From Acanthopleura granulata (taxonomy: Eukaryota > Mollusca > Polyplacophora > Chitonida > Chitonidae), in assembly GCA_016165875.1 (NCBI GenBank), contig JABBOT010000005.1:17715131-17779130 (forward strand): DNA of 64,000 bases, written 5' to 3'. Below the pieces are notes generated by a model, which saw only the letters and a program-made list of their open reading frames with translations, was not told the origin of the DNA and did not search any database. Made by a program: the position numbers and the translations under genes. Shown one piece after another: positions 26,314-38,645 of the stretch (position 1 is its first letter; each line of letters starts with the position of its first letter).

Positions 26314-26640
26314 AATATGGAAACATTTTGAATATATAATCAATGTTTATATAATGTCATATGTTATTTTGTTGTGTTACATTTTTTTGAAAAGGTTGAT
26401 CATAGCGACATATCTATCAGTCAGCTAATATTTGTGTTAGCCATATGCAGATGAACACAGAGTCACACAGAGGAGTCCCTAAGTCAGATGAATTCTAAAT
26501 ATTTTTGCGGTTGTCATGTTACTCCTTGACAAGTTCCACCCAAAAATTTGGCTGCAAAACGGCATTTCTAGATATATATAAAGACAAAAAAAAAACTATT
26601 GCATTTGGCACTCATACTTGAATGTTTCACAGAGCATATC

Positions 26641-26736
26641 ATTCTTCATACCTTCCTGACAAACCCCCAGACAGCTTTCAAAGATCAATAGAATGCTAAG
26701 AATCGGGGAAAATGACAAACACAGTCATGGATGAAA
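26641..26736 (-). repeat. Arm of a dispersed fold-back element
   Basis: This resembles the right arm of the fold-back element at 54505-54935: GATCAATAGAATGCTAAGAA, then AAAATGACAAACACAGTCATGG, against GAACTCCAAGAATCAGGAAA and ATGAGCAACTTTGTCATGG there. Its partner arm was not found. Confidence 0.5.
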
Positions 26737-27484
26737 TATTTAGGTTGAATACATTAATAACACTGGGTATTGCCAGTATAAATCGTACATGTATATGTGG
26801 CGGAGTAATTCTGTGAATCATATACTGTATACAGACGGGTACAGCCAGAGGCATTTTGTTTTGCGCATAACCTTTAGGTCACATATATCCATGTTACGCA
26901 GCCTACATGTGTGTGTATAGATATCCGGTTCGGGCCATGTAATGCATTATGTATTATGGACAAGACTCGAGCTGTTAATGGCACTGTTTATTTTCATGGG
27001 ATGGTCAGTGCAACAAATGAATGGGGAAACATTATTTAAAGGGCAGACATATTTTGTTACGGGGTCGGATGTTCTTGATTTTTGGGTCAGCTAGCTAATT
27101 TTGGAGAATGACTGTGTCTGTTTGTGTTGTCTAAGCTCAGTGTATAACTAGCATTTCTAGTGTGGGGGGTTTGGGGTGGGGTGGGGTTGTCATTTATAGA
27201 CAAATTAGAAAAATAGCAAAAGAGTAGATAAATATTTTGTAAGAAACTATGCACAAAGCTTTTATGTAAAAGGCTAACAAATATATAGGATAAACAAGAT
27301 GTGGGTTCAAATCTGGGTTTGGAGACGAAATTTGTAGATTTCCTCTGCCCTCTCTTTATGAGGCTTGGTGTCAAGACTTTGCTGGCATTGATTGAATGAC
27401 TGTTGACACAGTCTAGTGTTCTTTATAGTTCACTCTTCTTCCAGCAATGTGTTGGGCATATCTGTAAATCACACGGGAAAGTTT

Positions 27485-27590
27485 GTCACTTACTTTTGCC
27501 AAGAGTCGGTGGTTTCCCCAGGGTACTCCAGTTTCCTCCACACATAAAACCCACCATCACCAATTAAATGAGAAATAAAGAAATGAATAT
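27485..27590 (+). mobile_element. SINE 3' fragment
   Basis: Contains GTACTCCAGTTTCCTCCACA and CATAAAACCCACCATCACC, with an A/T-rich tail. It matches the body-to-tail segment of family B. Confidence 0.55.
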
Positions 27591-28620
27591 TATAGTTCTT
27601 GTTTTCATCGTGGTAATTGATCTATCGGATTCCATTAAGTTGGTAGGCCGTCCATCAAATTCTATAGTGTAAAAGTCTGGTATTTTCCAGCGTCGACATT
27701 CCAACGTGCAGGTAAGATAAATTAACTTGTCACAAACGTTTTCCCAATTCCGGCTTTGCTTTATTAACCATCAATGCTTTCGCACCTGCTGTGCACCCAG
27801 GAATGAGGTTCAGGTTGGTGGCTAGTCTCTTGGGATTGGGCCCATTTGTTACTTCATAATCCTCCTAATTGAAATTCCATGTCAGATCATCAAAAGTCTG
27901 TTTGTTTTGGTTTTTGAAATATCATGGTCTTATTAATACTAACGGCATTGGACAATTTGCAGTAATTGTAATAAAGAATCTACCCTCATTCTTCAACTTT
28001 TCACCTGCCACTGAGGGAAATATTTCAATGTTGTAATGGATAACTGTAGAGTCTAGGGAAATAATTCACAGGGCTTTATGAAGCTTATACCTGTGGTGAG
28101 ACAAACAAATCATTTTGGGCTGGATTTTGACAATAACTGTACGCATACACTCCGTTTTAAAAACTGCTTTAATGAGTGAAAAGTTTGAAGATTTACAGTA
28201 ATAAAATTAAAAGTGAAAAGTGAACTTCTGGCTTTGGAAAGTTTCGAAGGCCACTTCTCTTATTGGTATCTGTATGGAGCTCAGATTACGTTTCAGAATC
28301 AAGTTATTATTTGCTAGCTTGTTAGGAAATTTTATGAATGTCTTATCTCAGTTTCTTTGGCAGACATAAAATTTAGTTAAGAAAATGCAAACCAATCTTG
28401 ACATATTTCTAAAGATAATGTAAGCAGAGAAGTGACCAGAAACAAATTAAAATTGATATCTTTTACCTGAACAGAAGGCGACAAATGACAGCTTTGTAAT
28501 CAATTACAGCTGTAGTTCTGACAAGATGTTCATGTTGCAGTCGTCTGATCCCCATTTCCCTGCCTTTCATTAAAATCATCATAGATCTTTCAGACAATAG
28601 GTAGATCTCATTTGATCCAT

Positions 28621-28715
28621 CATCTGTCAACTGGAGTTTTAATGCTCTAAGGTAATCGTCTTGAGTGTGGTGTTAAACAGAAATCAGTCAGTCAATCAAA
28701 CAGTCACTCAGTCTA
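28621..28715 (+). mobile_element. SINE tail fragment of a second type
   Basis: Contains ATCGTCTTGAGTGTGGTGTT followed by AAACAGAAATCAGTCAGTCA, a variant of the widespread mollusc SINE tail that ends in repeated CAATCA/AATCAGTCA. Confidence 0.5.
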
Positions 28716-30593
28716 ATGAAAAATGCCATTTTGTACTAGGGACTGAGTGATCTGTGTAGGTACATTGTGTTTTTTTGAGTAGAAATATTTGCTCCCACTG
28801 TTTGCCAGGACCTCTGGTATATTTACCTCCATGCGTATACAAGGGTAATTGTAAAGCCTTTTGTGTTGAACTTCACACGATTCTCACCTGTTTACCTCAA
28901 CTTTATTTCACTGATACTGTCATTCATATGTCATTATAGTTTAGAGCCTTCATTACCACGAGCACCTATCCATGTTACCCTCACCCTGTTTACCTGTACA
29001 ACTCTGCGCTTCACAAGACCTCACCTGTTGCTCTTTGTAGCTTCTCAAAACCTTTAATACCTGAGGTAATTGGAAACACACTAACTCTTGCCGCACTAAT
29101 TTCCTCACTAACTGTCGTACAGCTTTTTCTTTATTTTTTTTTTTTTTTCTTAATTCACTGGTGAAATCTCATCTTTAAATAATATACTATTTCCTTATGA
29201 GAGTTAATAATAATTTTATAACTTTTGGAAGGCATTCAAGCATTTAAACAAGAAAGAATAAAGAAAGAGAAAAAAAAAGGAAAGAAATATTGATGTAAGT
29301 TGGGATTATTTTTCCTTCAGTTGAGTGTCAAAAGTTATATGCGTACTTTTATTAACTACATATGTATCTAGAGAAACGAAAGATAAATGTCAAAGTGATC
29401 GGCAAGGTGAGATTTTCAGGTCAAGTATCAGGCTTTGTGCTAAAACCCTTGCTGTTTTTGTATACTATGCAGAGTACTGTTGGTGTTGAATACCTTAATA
29501 GACATTCTGTCAGTATAATAACTCTTTTTATAACAGTTAAAAAACTTCGATACCAGTCTTTGGTTTCTCTCTTAAAAATGTAAGACTTCTCATGAACATG
29601 TAATGAACGTTAAAAATAATGTTAAAAATATTGATGTATAGTGAGCCTGTGTGTACGTACTTTCACGCACATCATGAAAGGCTTCAGAATTCCATCCATG
29701 TGTTAGCTCTCAAAGAAACGTATGCATTCCTCATTTTTTTGCCTCTGGATCTCATTTCAAGCTGTTAATTGTTTCCTGTGGACAAGAAGCAGTAAATGTG
29801 TTTCCAAGGAATTACATGTTGTTTTAGTGACTTCAAAGATTGAATTCCCACAAACTTAGGTTTGTACCACTTGACATGTACTTCAGCTTTGCATATGGTT
29901 GCCTGTTGATTAAGTCATTCATAGAGGACTATGAAAGAAAAAAAAATAACTTTAACCTTAGATGGCTTCTTTGGAAGGGTTACTAACAGGTTTGTGGATG
30001 CTGGGTGTTGGGTGTTGCCATTTGGATCTGGTTAGTTTAACATGAATTAGGCTTCAGCTTTTTAGAGGGAAAAAGGTTATAAACGATTCTTTTTTAAGAT
30101 ACATGTTATGATGTAATGTTTTTCAGTAGCTGGTTGAGCTGAAAAAACTAACACATGTAGTAAACCAATAAAGACATGATAAGTCATCCTGAAAGAATAT
30201 ATTTTTTATAACTGTAATAACTAAAATAAAAATTGTGTTTAAAAGTCTTACATTGCAGTGCAGTACCATCTACTTTGTTTCTAAGGAATGAATATTCCAT
30301 TATGATCTGACATTTTACTGGCACTTATATTTGCTCAGCACTGATGATTAAACTGTAAGAAATATTTTATTATGAATATTTTCGTTTGCTCTGACAACTG
30401 GGTTCATTTTTTGGTAAAGTTTTGTGGAAATATTTTCACAAGCTCAAACCTGTTTGAAATGCTGACTTGAACGTGCACTCTCATAAACTTAATTTCTTTG
30501 GTTCATTTCGCTATTTGGTTTGAAATGAGTATCACTATTTTCAGAGACATCCACATAGAGGACATACAAAGGCCTCGGTAAGACAATAATCTT

Positions 30594-30607
30594 GTTGCCA
30601 TGGAAAC
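30594..30607. promoter_or_regulatory. X-box-like (RFX) motif
   Basis: GTTGCCATGGAAAC closely fits the imperfect-palindrome RFX binding consensus. It is followed by an ATTAATCA homeodomain-type site at 30611-30618. Function is inferred from motif match only. Confidence 0.3.
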
Positions 30608-31084
30608 AATCATTAATCAGATCATTCGCTTTGGTGACAGATTATCTTGGCAGGGCTGTTCCCTCGGGAAAGTCTATTGGAAATGTGGTGGAGGTCCATG
30701 GAATCGAGGTCAATTATACAAATTGCAGCTTGGACTTCTTATAACAGGAACAAATGCTGCAATGTTGTAGCAGTTGGTTTAGGGTTGCATTAGTTATTAG
30801 TCATGTGACTGATGCCCTCCAAAAAGGATACAAAAAAGAGGACTTTTTTCTCAGCTTTCATTTTAGTCATGGTATGATTAATGTTTCGGGTTGTCTTAAT
30901 AATTTTTATAAATAGCATTGGTATCAGCTTACAACTTTCCCTTTTCTTTCCCCCTCCCCCGCTCCCTCACAATTCATTTTTTTCTAACAGAACAGATCAC
31001 TTGATAAAATTCACACAATGAGCATGTGTTACTATGCATGATTTAAATGTAAGCTGGTGAAAAGTGTCGAACTGGCTTCCAACC

Positions 31085-31098
31085 GTTTCCATGGTGAC
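31085..31098. promoter_or_regulatory. Second X-box-like (RFX) motif
   Basis: GTTTCCATGGTGAC is a close X-box match about 490 bp from the one at 30594. Single matches occur by chance; the pair in one unique-looking stretch is what makes it notable. Confidence 0.3.
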
Positions 31099-31666
31099 AT
31101 TTGCTGAGGTAGTACAAAACAAGTGTTAATAATTTAATTTAATTTAATTTTCATTAAATTTCATTAATTCAATTTGAAATTTAGAAATGTCAAACTGTCT
31201 TGTTTACCAAAACTTTGACTTTTTTGCATAGAAATTTTTGTGAAGCATGGGAGTTCTGACCACATAGTATAAATCACATTATTTCTTACAATCAGTGCAT
31301 TCAAGTTTTAACCTTGCGTCTTTTCCTGTGATTATATGCCAAAAAACCTCCCCAAAACAAACAATTATTACAGTCTGAATCAACCTAAATGTTCAGAGAC
31401 AGACAGCAGAGAGTGGCCCATTAATGAATACCTTTGGTTGAGGTGAAGTGGGATGGCGGAGATACATGCACAGTTATGTACCCCTCTACATAATTATTGA
31501 CAGAAAAATGGTTTTAACTTTATAAATTGTAAAAATAAAAGGTTTGGCTAGCATGTGTTGAAACCTAATAGTTACTATACATTGCTAAGCCATATACCAA
31601 TATTTTCTATTGCTGTAATCTTATAAAACACACTCCTGCCACTGTTCTGGCAGCCTTTAGCGGAGC

Positions 31667-31690
31667 TGGGCCGGGCCGGGCCGGGCCGGT
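31667..31690. repeat. (GGGCC)n run with G-quadruplex potential
   Basis: Four GGG tracts at 31668, 31673, 31678 and 31683 are separated by CC, in an AT-rich surrounding. The run is flanked by CTGCCAC (31637-31643) and GTGGCAG (31689-31695), which could pair as a stem. Confidence 0.85.
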
Positions 31691-31814
31691 GGCAGTGCTG
31701 TCATAAAGGCACTCAAGTGGTCTTATATGAAGATCACTTGTCTTACACCAATCTGGCATACACTCTGAGCCCACTTGAGTTCTTCAAGTTAAACTATGCG
31801 CATCATTCATGGGA

Positions 31815-31925
31815 AAATTTTTCAGTTTCTTCCCAAAGACCAGTGGATTTCTCTGGACACAACATTTTCCTTCACCCTTAAAGCATTAGCGTGATGTTGT
31901 AAGCACTAATGAAGTAAATAAATAC
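31815..31925 (+). mobile_element. SINE 3' fragment, diverged
   Basis: Contains CAGTGGATTTCTCTGG, CCTTCACCC and GATGTTGTAAGCACTAATGA, with an AGTAAATAAATA tail. It corresponds to the 3' module of the other SINEs. Confidence 0.5.
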
Positions 31926-31968
31926 GACTGATATCAAATAAGGACTGTGGTCAGTTAAGGCCTGTGCC

Positions 31969-32290
31969 TCATTTATTCATTTGACTGTTGTTTAACTCAA
32001 GAATTTTCAGTTATACAATGGTAACCAGTTTTATGGGTGGAGGAACGGAAATGCCAGAGGCAAACCACCAACCTTTGGCCAACAGACTGAAGCACTTTTC
32101 AACATGTTACATACATATAGGCCTATACCATTGGTGGAATACAAGTGATCTGCAGCGATGGGGTTACGTAGTGCAAATGGCCACACAAGTGTTGTTTACT
32201 GCTTATGATGTCTTCAACTTCATCTTGGATGATTACAAAGGTTAGGTTGTGCAGCCTCATTAAGTACTGTCACCAAAGCCCCAGGGGCAA
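31969..32290 (-). mobile_element. Diverged SINE, family C
   Basis: Starts on the plus strand with TTTATTCATTTGACTGTTG and CTCAAGAATTTTCAGTTATA, the inverted tail of family A type. It continues through TTTATGGGTGGAGGAA and CATTGGTGGAATACAAGTG, and ends near GTCACCAAAGCCCCAG. A relative with the same order of blocks lies at 52055-52250. Confidence 0.5.
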
Positions 32291-32300
32291 TGAAAACAAG

Positions 32301-35300
32301 GAGTGAGTACATTGTATCTCTTGAAGGCTTGGTACCTTTTTGTTGGAGATTTCAGAGACGTGAACAAGATTTCCAGCATATCTTATGATTAGGGGTAGGC
32401 CCTAGGCAGAAGGGCAGGTTAACCTTTATATCAAGCTCACTTTGCTGGAAGATTGCCGACAGTGTCGTCTGGCCGATTCTTCCAAAATCTTGAAACTATG
32501 TTGTCTTAGAGAATTGATCTTTCTGGCCACTATACTGGGCTTTGCCTAGATTTTGGAGCAGTCTAAAACATTGATTAGTGATTTCAAAGATTGATGAATC
32601 ATCGTGGTGTTAAGGGAGATTCGTAAATTGCCGCCGGTATAAATAAGAAAGCTGTTCAATCACCCGCGGAACCTTGTAATTTTTAACAAAAGAGGGAGCG
32701 ATTGTTGCTGGGCATTGTCAGCCTCCAGGCTGGTACTGATGAGTCCATGACAGGGAGATAAATGAGGAAGAGAAACCTTGGATTGGCAAATTATTGCCGG
32801 GTAGGCCGTTGTTGCATACAATATTTACTGCTCTTGTTTGAAAGGGCAGTCCATTGAGTAAAATTACATGCATTTACGGTTGGCCCTGCATTTACTGAAT
32901 TACGAACTGTGCAGTGGTGTAAGCAACAGCTACAGTACATTATAATATGTGGGTCAAGTGATGCTACCAAATGCATTCATACATCATATTTTGACAAAAG
33001 CGTTATGTTTTGCAGGTTGCTTTTTTTTTTTTTTTGTTTTTTTTTTTTGTTCTTGAACATAACAGTTCCAACCACTTCCAGATTCCCGAGCGTTGTACTT
33101 TTCCTGGCAGATGTGCCTGTGGATTGTAGTGCCTGAGCCATTATTTGTATCCCATTAGACAAGATCAGCTGTAGGCAGCTGGAACTTAACTCCTATGGCC
33201 AGAACCTGCAGGGTTATGCAGGGACATGAGGAGACTGCGGAATACGAGGGTACTGATTTATTGCTGAAGTATGACTTAATCCCGCAATGCGTTATTGTTA
33301 TGCAACATTGTGGAAGAGGTTTTTTGTGTGAGAATGGCAGACATCTGAAACTTTCCATACAGGTTATTTGCGTTACCATTTCAGGTTGCTTGGGTCTGTT
33401 GTGGCACCATTCTGTCTGCCCTATCGTCTTGTGTCGATAATGGCTCAGTTCTAAAATCTGAACTGTTTTCACAATTTCGATTGCTTGGACAACTTTGCAG
33501 TCATAAGAAAACAGAGGTTGGGCAAGGGTAGTGAAAATATATTGATTTATGTGTGGTTGTCTTCTTGTCTAAAAATGTCCAAAAAAAAAAATGTGAGGGA
33601 GTGATTTTCTTGTCAAGAGGTAATCAGTCAAACACTTCATCAATCATGTTATTATAGATGTATTATTTGGTGGATATTCAGTTGTGCAGGGACCATTGAT
33701 TATACAAATGTTTGTAATGTAAGTTTTTTTGCCTAATATTCTCACTTGTTTGCAATACAGAGGGACAAGTGGCTGTTTTTCTCCAGGCTTTTTAATCTGT
33801 TGCATTTTGCCCTTTGTTGGGATCACTTATGCATTTGGTTAATCACCAAACCAGGCAGCGTGCGTTGGAATGCCTACATGCATGGGAATCTGGAGAAATT
33901 CAGAGAAAATGAGAAAATCAAGTTCTCATGACTCATCTGCGATTAAGTGTGTTTTCATTTGATTACAGTGTGTAATTGAATTTCTCCAGACTGAGGAAGT
34001 CATCTGTCATTTTTTGGCCGATTTCTGCTAATTTGATCATTTCAGGCAAAGCTCACCACGGATAAACGAACAGAGGGAGATAGTGTCATGGTAATTGAGG
34101 GACCATTTTGTCCCTTGTTCGATCGTCCAATGGCTGTTCACTTAATTCTATGGGCCTTTTCTCGTTCATGTCGTGTCCTTGTAGTCTCCACAAGTTCAGA
34201 CACGAATACCCCTTTGAGTCGGCCTCATGAACGACATGACACATTTTGTTGCTGCTTGGAATTGGTAATACTTGCTAATTAAGTAAGGAACTTAAGATAA
34301 CATTTTCTCCTTTGCAGGATTAATGAGAAAGACCTGGGTATGATCTGCAAAGATTTGTAGGGATTTGATAGGGTCAGTTGCTGTGACCTTTATTTTTAGG
34401 ATGATTACAACGCAGCCAAAGTTTGTCTCATGTTGTTCTTTACTATTTAATAAGAAGTCTCTGTGGTGTGGACATTGAAGAAGTTAAATTTTCAGCATTC
34501 ACTATGAGAAAACTTAGTCATGGTGCATTTGTAATGTGTGAGTTGTGGTACATCTGAATTAAACATGCCGGGAATTTCTGGTACATATGTAATATGAATG
34601 TCATGCTAAAAACATGGAATACATGGAAGTTTAGTCACAAATGTACTAAGTTCTTCTACAAACTGGTAAAATAATTTAGTTTTCTTGTCAGTAAGCAACT
34701 TTTCATTTGGACATTTATGGAGTGGGTGTTTTTTGGTATTTTTGGCTTCTACACATCCACATAAATATAGCTATAATTATTCGGAGCTTATTACTAAAAT
34801 TTCCAGAAAAGTTCCTGGTAAAATTAGGCCAAATAAGCACTGTCTTCTAGGGTTTGAGACTTCATGAGGCCTATAAATTCAAGACAAGTGATGAAATCAC
34901 TGAATTAGAAGATGCTGATTTGTTGATGTTGATTTATCAATATATTCTCTGTGATGCTTTGCAAATATCTTATTTGCCTTTGTTTTGTGTGATTGGATAA
35001 CTATAGTGCTTGGAGAACATTTGCAACCTTGTTGGTTTTATTCCTTCAAGGTCATGTTTTCATCTGAAGCTCATTTGTAAATCATTGCTGTAGATAAACA
35101 AAGAATAATGAAGCTTGGAATAAAACATGTGCTGATCACTTCATAACATTGCACAAAATATCTCTTACCTCTTTGGAATAAGGGTAATTCTTTGATGACA
35201 TGACAGTTTCACATGTAATTTATTCCTAGGATCTGGTATAGACATGGTTTGACTTTCCATGATAGAAGTTAGAAATCAGCTTGGAGATATTAGAGTTAAG

Positions 35301-37639
35301 CTTGCCCTAGGTAAAAAGATTAGCCGCAAAATCAGATGGCTTCCAAGATGGTTCCGGCAATGATTAAACATTTCCTGTGATGAAGGGAAAAAAAAAAGAG
35401 CTAAGCACTGCAACAAATCATTGTTAAGTCGATAAAGAACGGTGACAAATGGGTTTTAAAGAGGGCTTTAAAAGTCTGTGGAGCTTGATAGGCCGATGTT
35501 TGCAGCTTTATCGGCAATGTGTTCTAATCTGGAACAGCATATGGCAGGGCCCCAGGAATGTGCGCGGGATGTCCCAAGATGCATCTTGGGATATGGTTTA
35601 CAAAAGGGGTCACGAGTCAAAGCTATTGAAGATCAAATAGCTGATATTTGCAGCTGAGGAGTAATTTCTAGGCTAGCGTCCTATAACGCGGCGTGGCGCT
35701 AGGTCATTTGTTATTAGCTGACCAATCGGCTCGCGTAATTGAGAATACGGCTGTAATATTTGCATCGGGGGCTTGGGAGGGGAGGAGAATTAAAGTGCAT
35801 TTTACTTGCGGCTCTGTAATTTCACATTGTTCAGACCACAGCAGACATGATCACAGGCTCTTTATTTAACCGCTTTAGGGGTGGCTTCCTACCCCTCTGT
35901 GAGATGTCTTAATTGAGTTAACTGAGCCTTCAGGGTGGTTCATGCTAATCTTCATTCTGCTACATAGAAGTTTGAATTCAAGAAAGCAGGCGCATCATAG
36001 AAGGGTTCTTTCTGATACATCCAACTTTACAACATTCAGGAAAACGGGCACACCATAGAAGGCTTTGTGCTATATTGGGCTATGAGTCATCTTGTATCGG
36101 ATGGTCTCTATCGCAGTTTATAATTAGTATTAATAGCGACATGCCCTGCCACCTAAATGGTGCCTGGGGAATGTCCACCAGTTTGACTTGTATGGTCTTC
36201 AATCTGTTTGTTCAGGGCCTGGGAGGGACTGTTTAAGTGCCGACCCTTCCTTCTGCACCATATAACGATATGTCCACCTTGATAGATTCAATGTATTTCC
36301 AAGTTAATGATTGGTAGATCAGAAAGTCTTACGACCAGTCCTGCAAGGTTTGGGACAAGGTTAGTCACTGGAATAGCTGACCAATCCCATCCAGGAATGA
36401 TGGCGGGATCATCTTGGATTCCAAAGGGTAAAAAAAAGCTAATAAACTGTCTGAATTGCTGGAGTCCTGTGGTGCCAACCATGTCCTGGCCATCTATCAA
36501 TGGTGTTTTTGCCGCTGTATAAATCCATCCTCTTGATGAAAGTGTGACAGAAAGACACGATCCGGAATTACTAGCATTGACTCCGTTGCACGAGATAAAC
36601 GGTGCATTGCCTATATCACTCGGCGATCAATACCCAGTTGAATGGCTCATCTTTTGATAGATGCAAGTAGACAGGGCACGCAGAGTCTTGGACAACTCTT
36701 CCAGGCACCATGAATCATCTAGGCTCATGCTGGCCAAAAACTTGATGTTGATCTTCCACAAGTGCGGATGTGTCCTACATTTCCCTGCGACCAAATTTTG
36801 TAGCCAATGAAAATCCTTGCATTCTCGTTACTAGCGCCAGCTCGGGATGGCGTAATCCAACTGCCGACTGCTTACAAGTCGATTTCCTCTCTTGAAATAA
36901 GGGCGAGGGGAAAAAAGTTTCCTCTTCGCTTTTTTAGCAGGAACTCCATGCTTTAGCACGTTATTGGAAAACGTAGAAGTTGGCGTAAGCAGACCCCTTT
37001 CTTCCCTCTCTCCAATTAAGTGGAGTTAAAGGAAATACTGGCTGTGTGCTAGCTAGTATTTGTTTTTACCGTAATTCCTCTGAATACTTGATGAACCTTT
37101 AGAACAGAATTCTGTATTTTAAAATATATTGCTGATCTGTAACTTATGAAATATTGAAATTGGGAAAGCTACCCTAATTCTTTTAATTATTGGGAAACCT
37201 GGTCTACCCCTTTTAGCCGATGTACACACAGTTGTAACAGGAATACCCTAAATCTTCAAGAAATTCGACCACAGACATAGTGCATGCTTTGGCAGACTAG
37301 CGGAGCGTTATCTCATTTGTTCAGGTCATCTTATAAGTTCCGTAAAGCTATTTTGTTCCCCTATCTGAACAATACAATTTAGTCATTAAGATCTTATGAA
37401 TTATGTTTTTCTTGTTTCATTTAAAGTTATCTTTTACTGGTAGAATTTGTTGTGGGTTTAGGGAACACAGTTGCTTATTCTCATATGGTTATTATGTAAT
37501 GGGCAACATATCTTTACATTTATTTGGCTGTAAAACTGGGAGAGCAAAATGATTTTTTGCTTTAAGAGCTACTGACACCTATCCCAGAAATTAGGAGAAT
37601 CAGGGTAATGCAAATTTCTCCGCCTGATAACATCCAGCC
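32301..37639. other. Intronic sequence; GC-richer unique stretches
   Basis: No exon was recognised. A poly-T tract with two G interruptions lies at 33021-33049. Stretches 35440-35840 and 36540-37030 are noticeably GC-richer than their surroundings and free of recognised repeats. The first contains a perfect 20-bp palindrome. These are candidate conserved noncoding elements, by texture only. Confidence 0.45.
35572..35591. repeat. Perfect 20-bp palindrome
   Basis: TCCCAAGATGCATCTTGGGA is identical to its reverse complement and is centred on ATGCAT. Each half resembles the TCCC(A)GAATGCA core bound by ZNF143/Staf-type factors, but the match is imperfect. Confidence 0.85.
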
Positions 37640-37656
37640 CCAGAATGTCCCCATCA

Positions 37657-37986
37657 TCTCCTCTATTTGCAAGGCTCGATATAATACCAATCACAAAATT
37701 AAATGACTACCTAATCCAATTATTCGTTCATAAATCATTATATCAACCTTTCATAATTCCCAATCTACTAAAATCTTACTACACCAGAGTCGAACAATCG
37801 CATAGTTACCCTACACGTCATTCAAACATCAATTTATACAAGCCATTTTATACTTCTAACGTATCTTACTATTCTCTGCAAATCAAAGGGCCTCGAATTT
37901 GGAACGCATTGGCTATTGACTTAAAAATGTGTTCCTCACATTCTCTTTTCAAACGGCGTTTAAAGTCCCTTCACTCTACTGGTTAA
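37657..37986 (+). pseudogene. LINE ORF2 C-terminal fragment
   Basis: The frame encodes about 110 residues. It contains the conserved HSYPTR motif, then KGPRIWNAL about 25 residues later, then SLFKRRLKSL just before a TAA stop. This set (H-x-Y-x-TR, G-x-x-x-WN-x-L, S-x-x-x-FK-x-x-L/K-x-x) marks the C-terminus of many CR1/Jockey-type reverse-transcriptase ORFs, after the RT domain. The frame is intact to its natural stop, which suggests a fairly young insertion. The YxDD catalytic region is missing because of 5' truncation. The upstream ATG at 37645 is incidental. Confidence 0.8.
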
Positions 37987-38387
37987 TGGTGCAACTTTTG
38001 AGCCGGGTACGTCACAATGCTGTCAACGACATTACATTATGTGTGTGTGTTGAGGGTGCTACTGGTGAGCAATGTATTCTTATCTTAAAAATTAGCATAA
38101 TGTCAATAAACGTGTAATCGGGCATCATCTGTTGCTCTGAGATTAATGATATGATTGCGCATAATTTAGTGCTATGTAAACGGGTACTGGTAATCTTGTG
38201 CATGTCTACAAGTGTGTATATAATCAATTATGTTCCTATATCCTCTATTCACCAAAAGTATATCTCCTGCCACCAATGAATTTATGACTATTTAGGGATA
38301 GAACAAGCCCTTCGGGGTTTTATTCCCGCCATTTACTTTGACATCTATCCTTTTCCAACCTGCTATTTTGTATTATGGTGAATAAAT

Positions 38388-38412
38388 ATTCTATTCTATT
38401 CTATTCTATTCT
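38388..38412. repeat. (ATTCT)5 LINE tail
   Basis: Five perfect pentamers forming the 3' end of the LINE remnant. Confidence 0.9.
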
Positions 38413-38570
38413 AAATTAAACATTACTAAAGGATGAAGATATTTGATAATGAGAAAGGTACAGGTATATATTTCATTTATGTATCTGTATATCCACTCTG
38501 TGGTGTTGCACACTACTCTGTTTTGTAAACATGGTTATATGAAACAAGCACTGGGAAAAGAAGACCTTTG

Positions 38571-38645
38571 AACCCTAATAAAACCTTAATAAACACCATT
38601 GAACCCTAATAAAACCTTAATAAACACCACTGAACCCTAATAAAA
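38571..38645. repeat. 31-bp tandem repeat, about 2.4 copies
   Basis: AACCCTAATAAAACCTTAAT starts at 38571, 38602 and 38633 (the last copy partial). It is nearly identical between copies. Confidence 0.9.

Larger units (their letters stand above)
37640..38413 (+). mobile_element. 5'-truncated non-LTR retrotransposon (LINE)
   Basis: The C-terminal end of a LINE ORF2 (37657-37986) is followed by about 400 bp of 3' UTR containing AAGCCCTTCGGGGTTTTATT. It ends in five copies of ATTCT (38388-38412), a simple-repeat tail typical of CR1/L2/Rex1-like elements. The reverse-transcriptase core and endonuclease are absent, so it cannot move itself. The 5' break lies near 37640, but no target-site duplication was identified. 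Confidence 0.8.
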
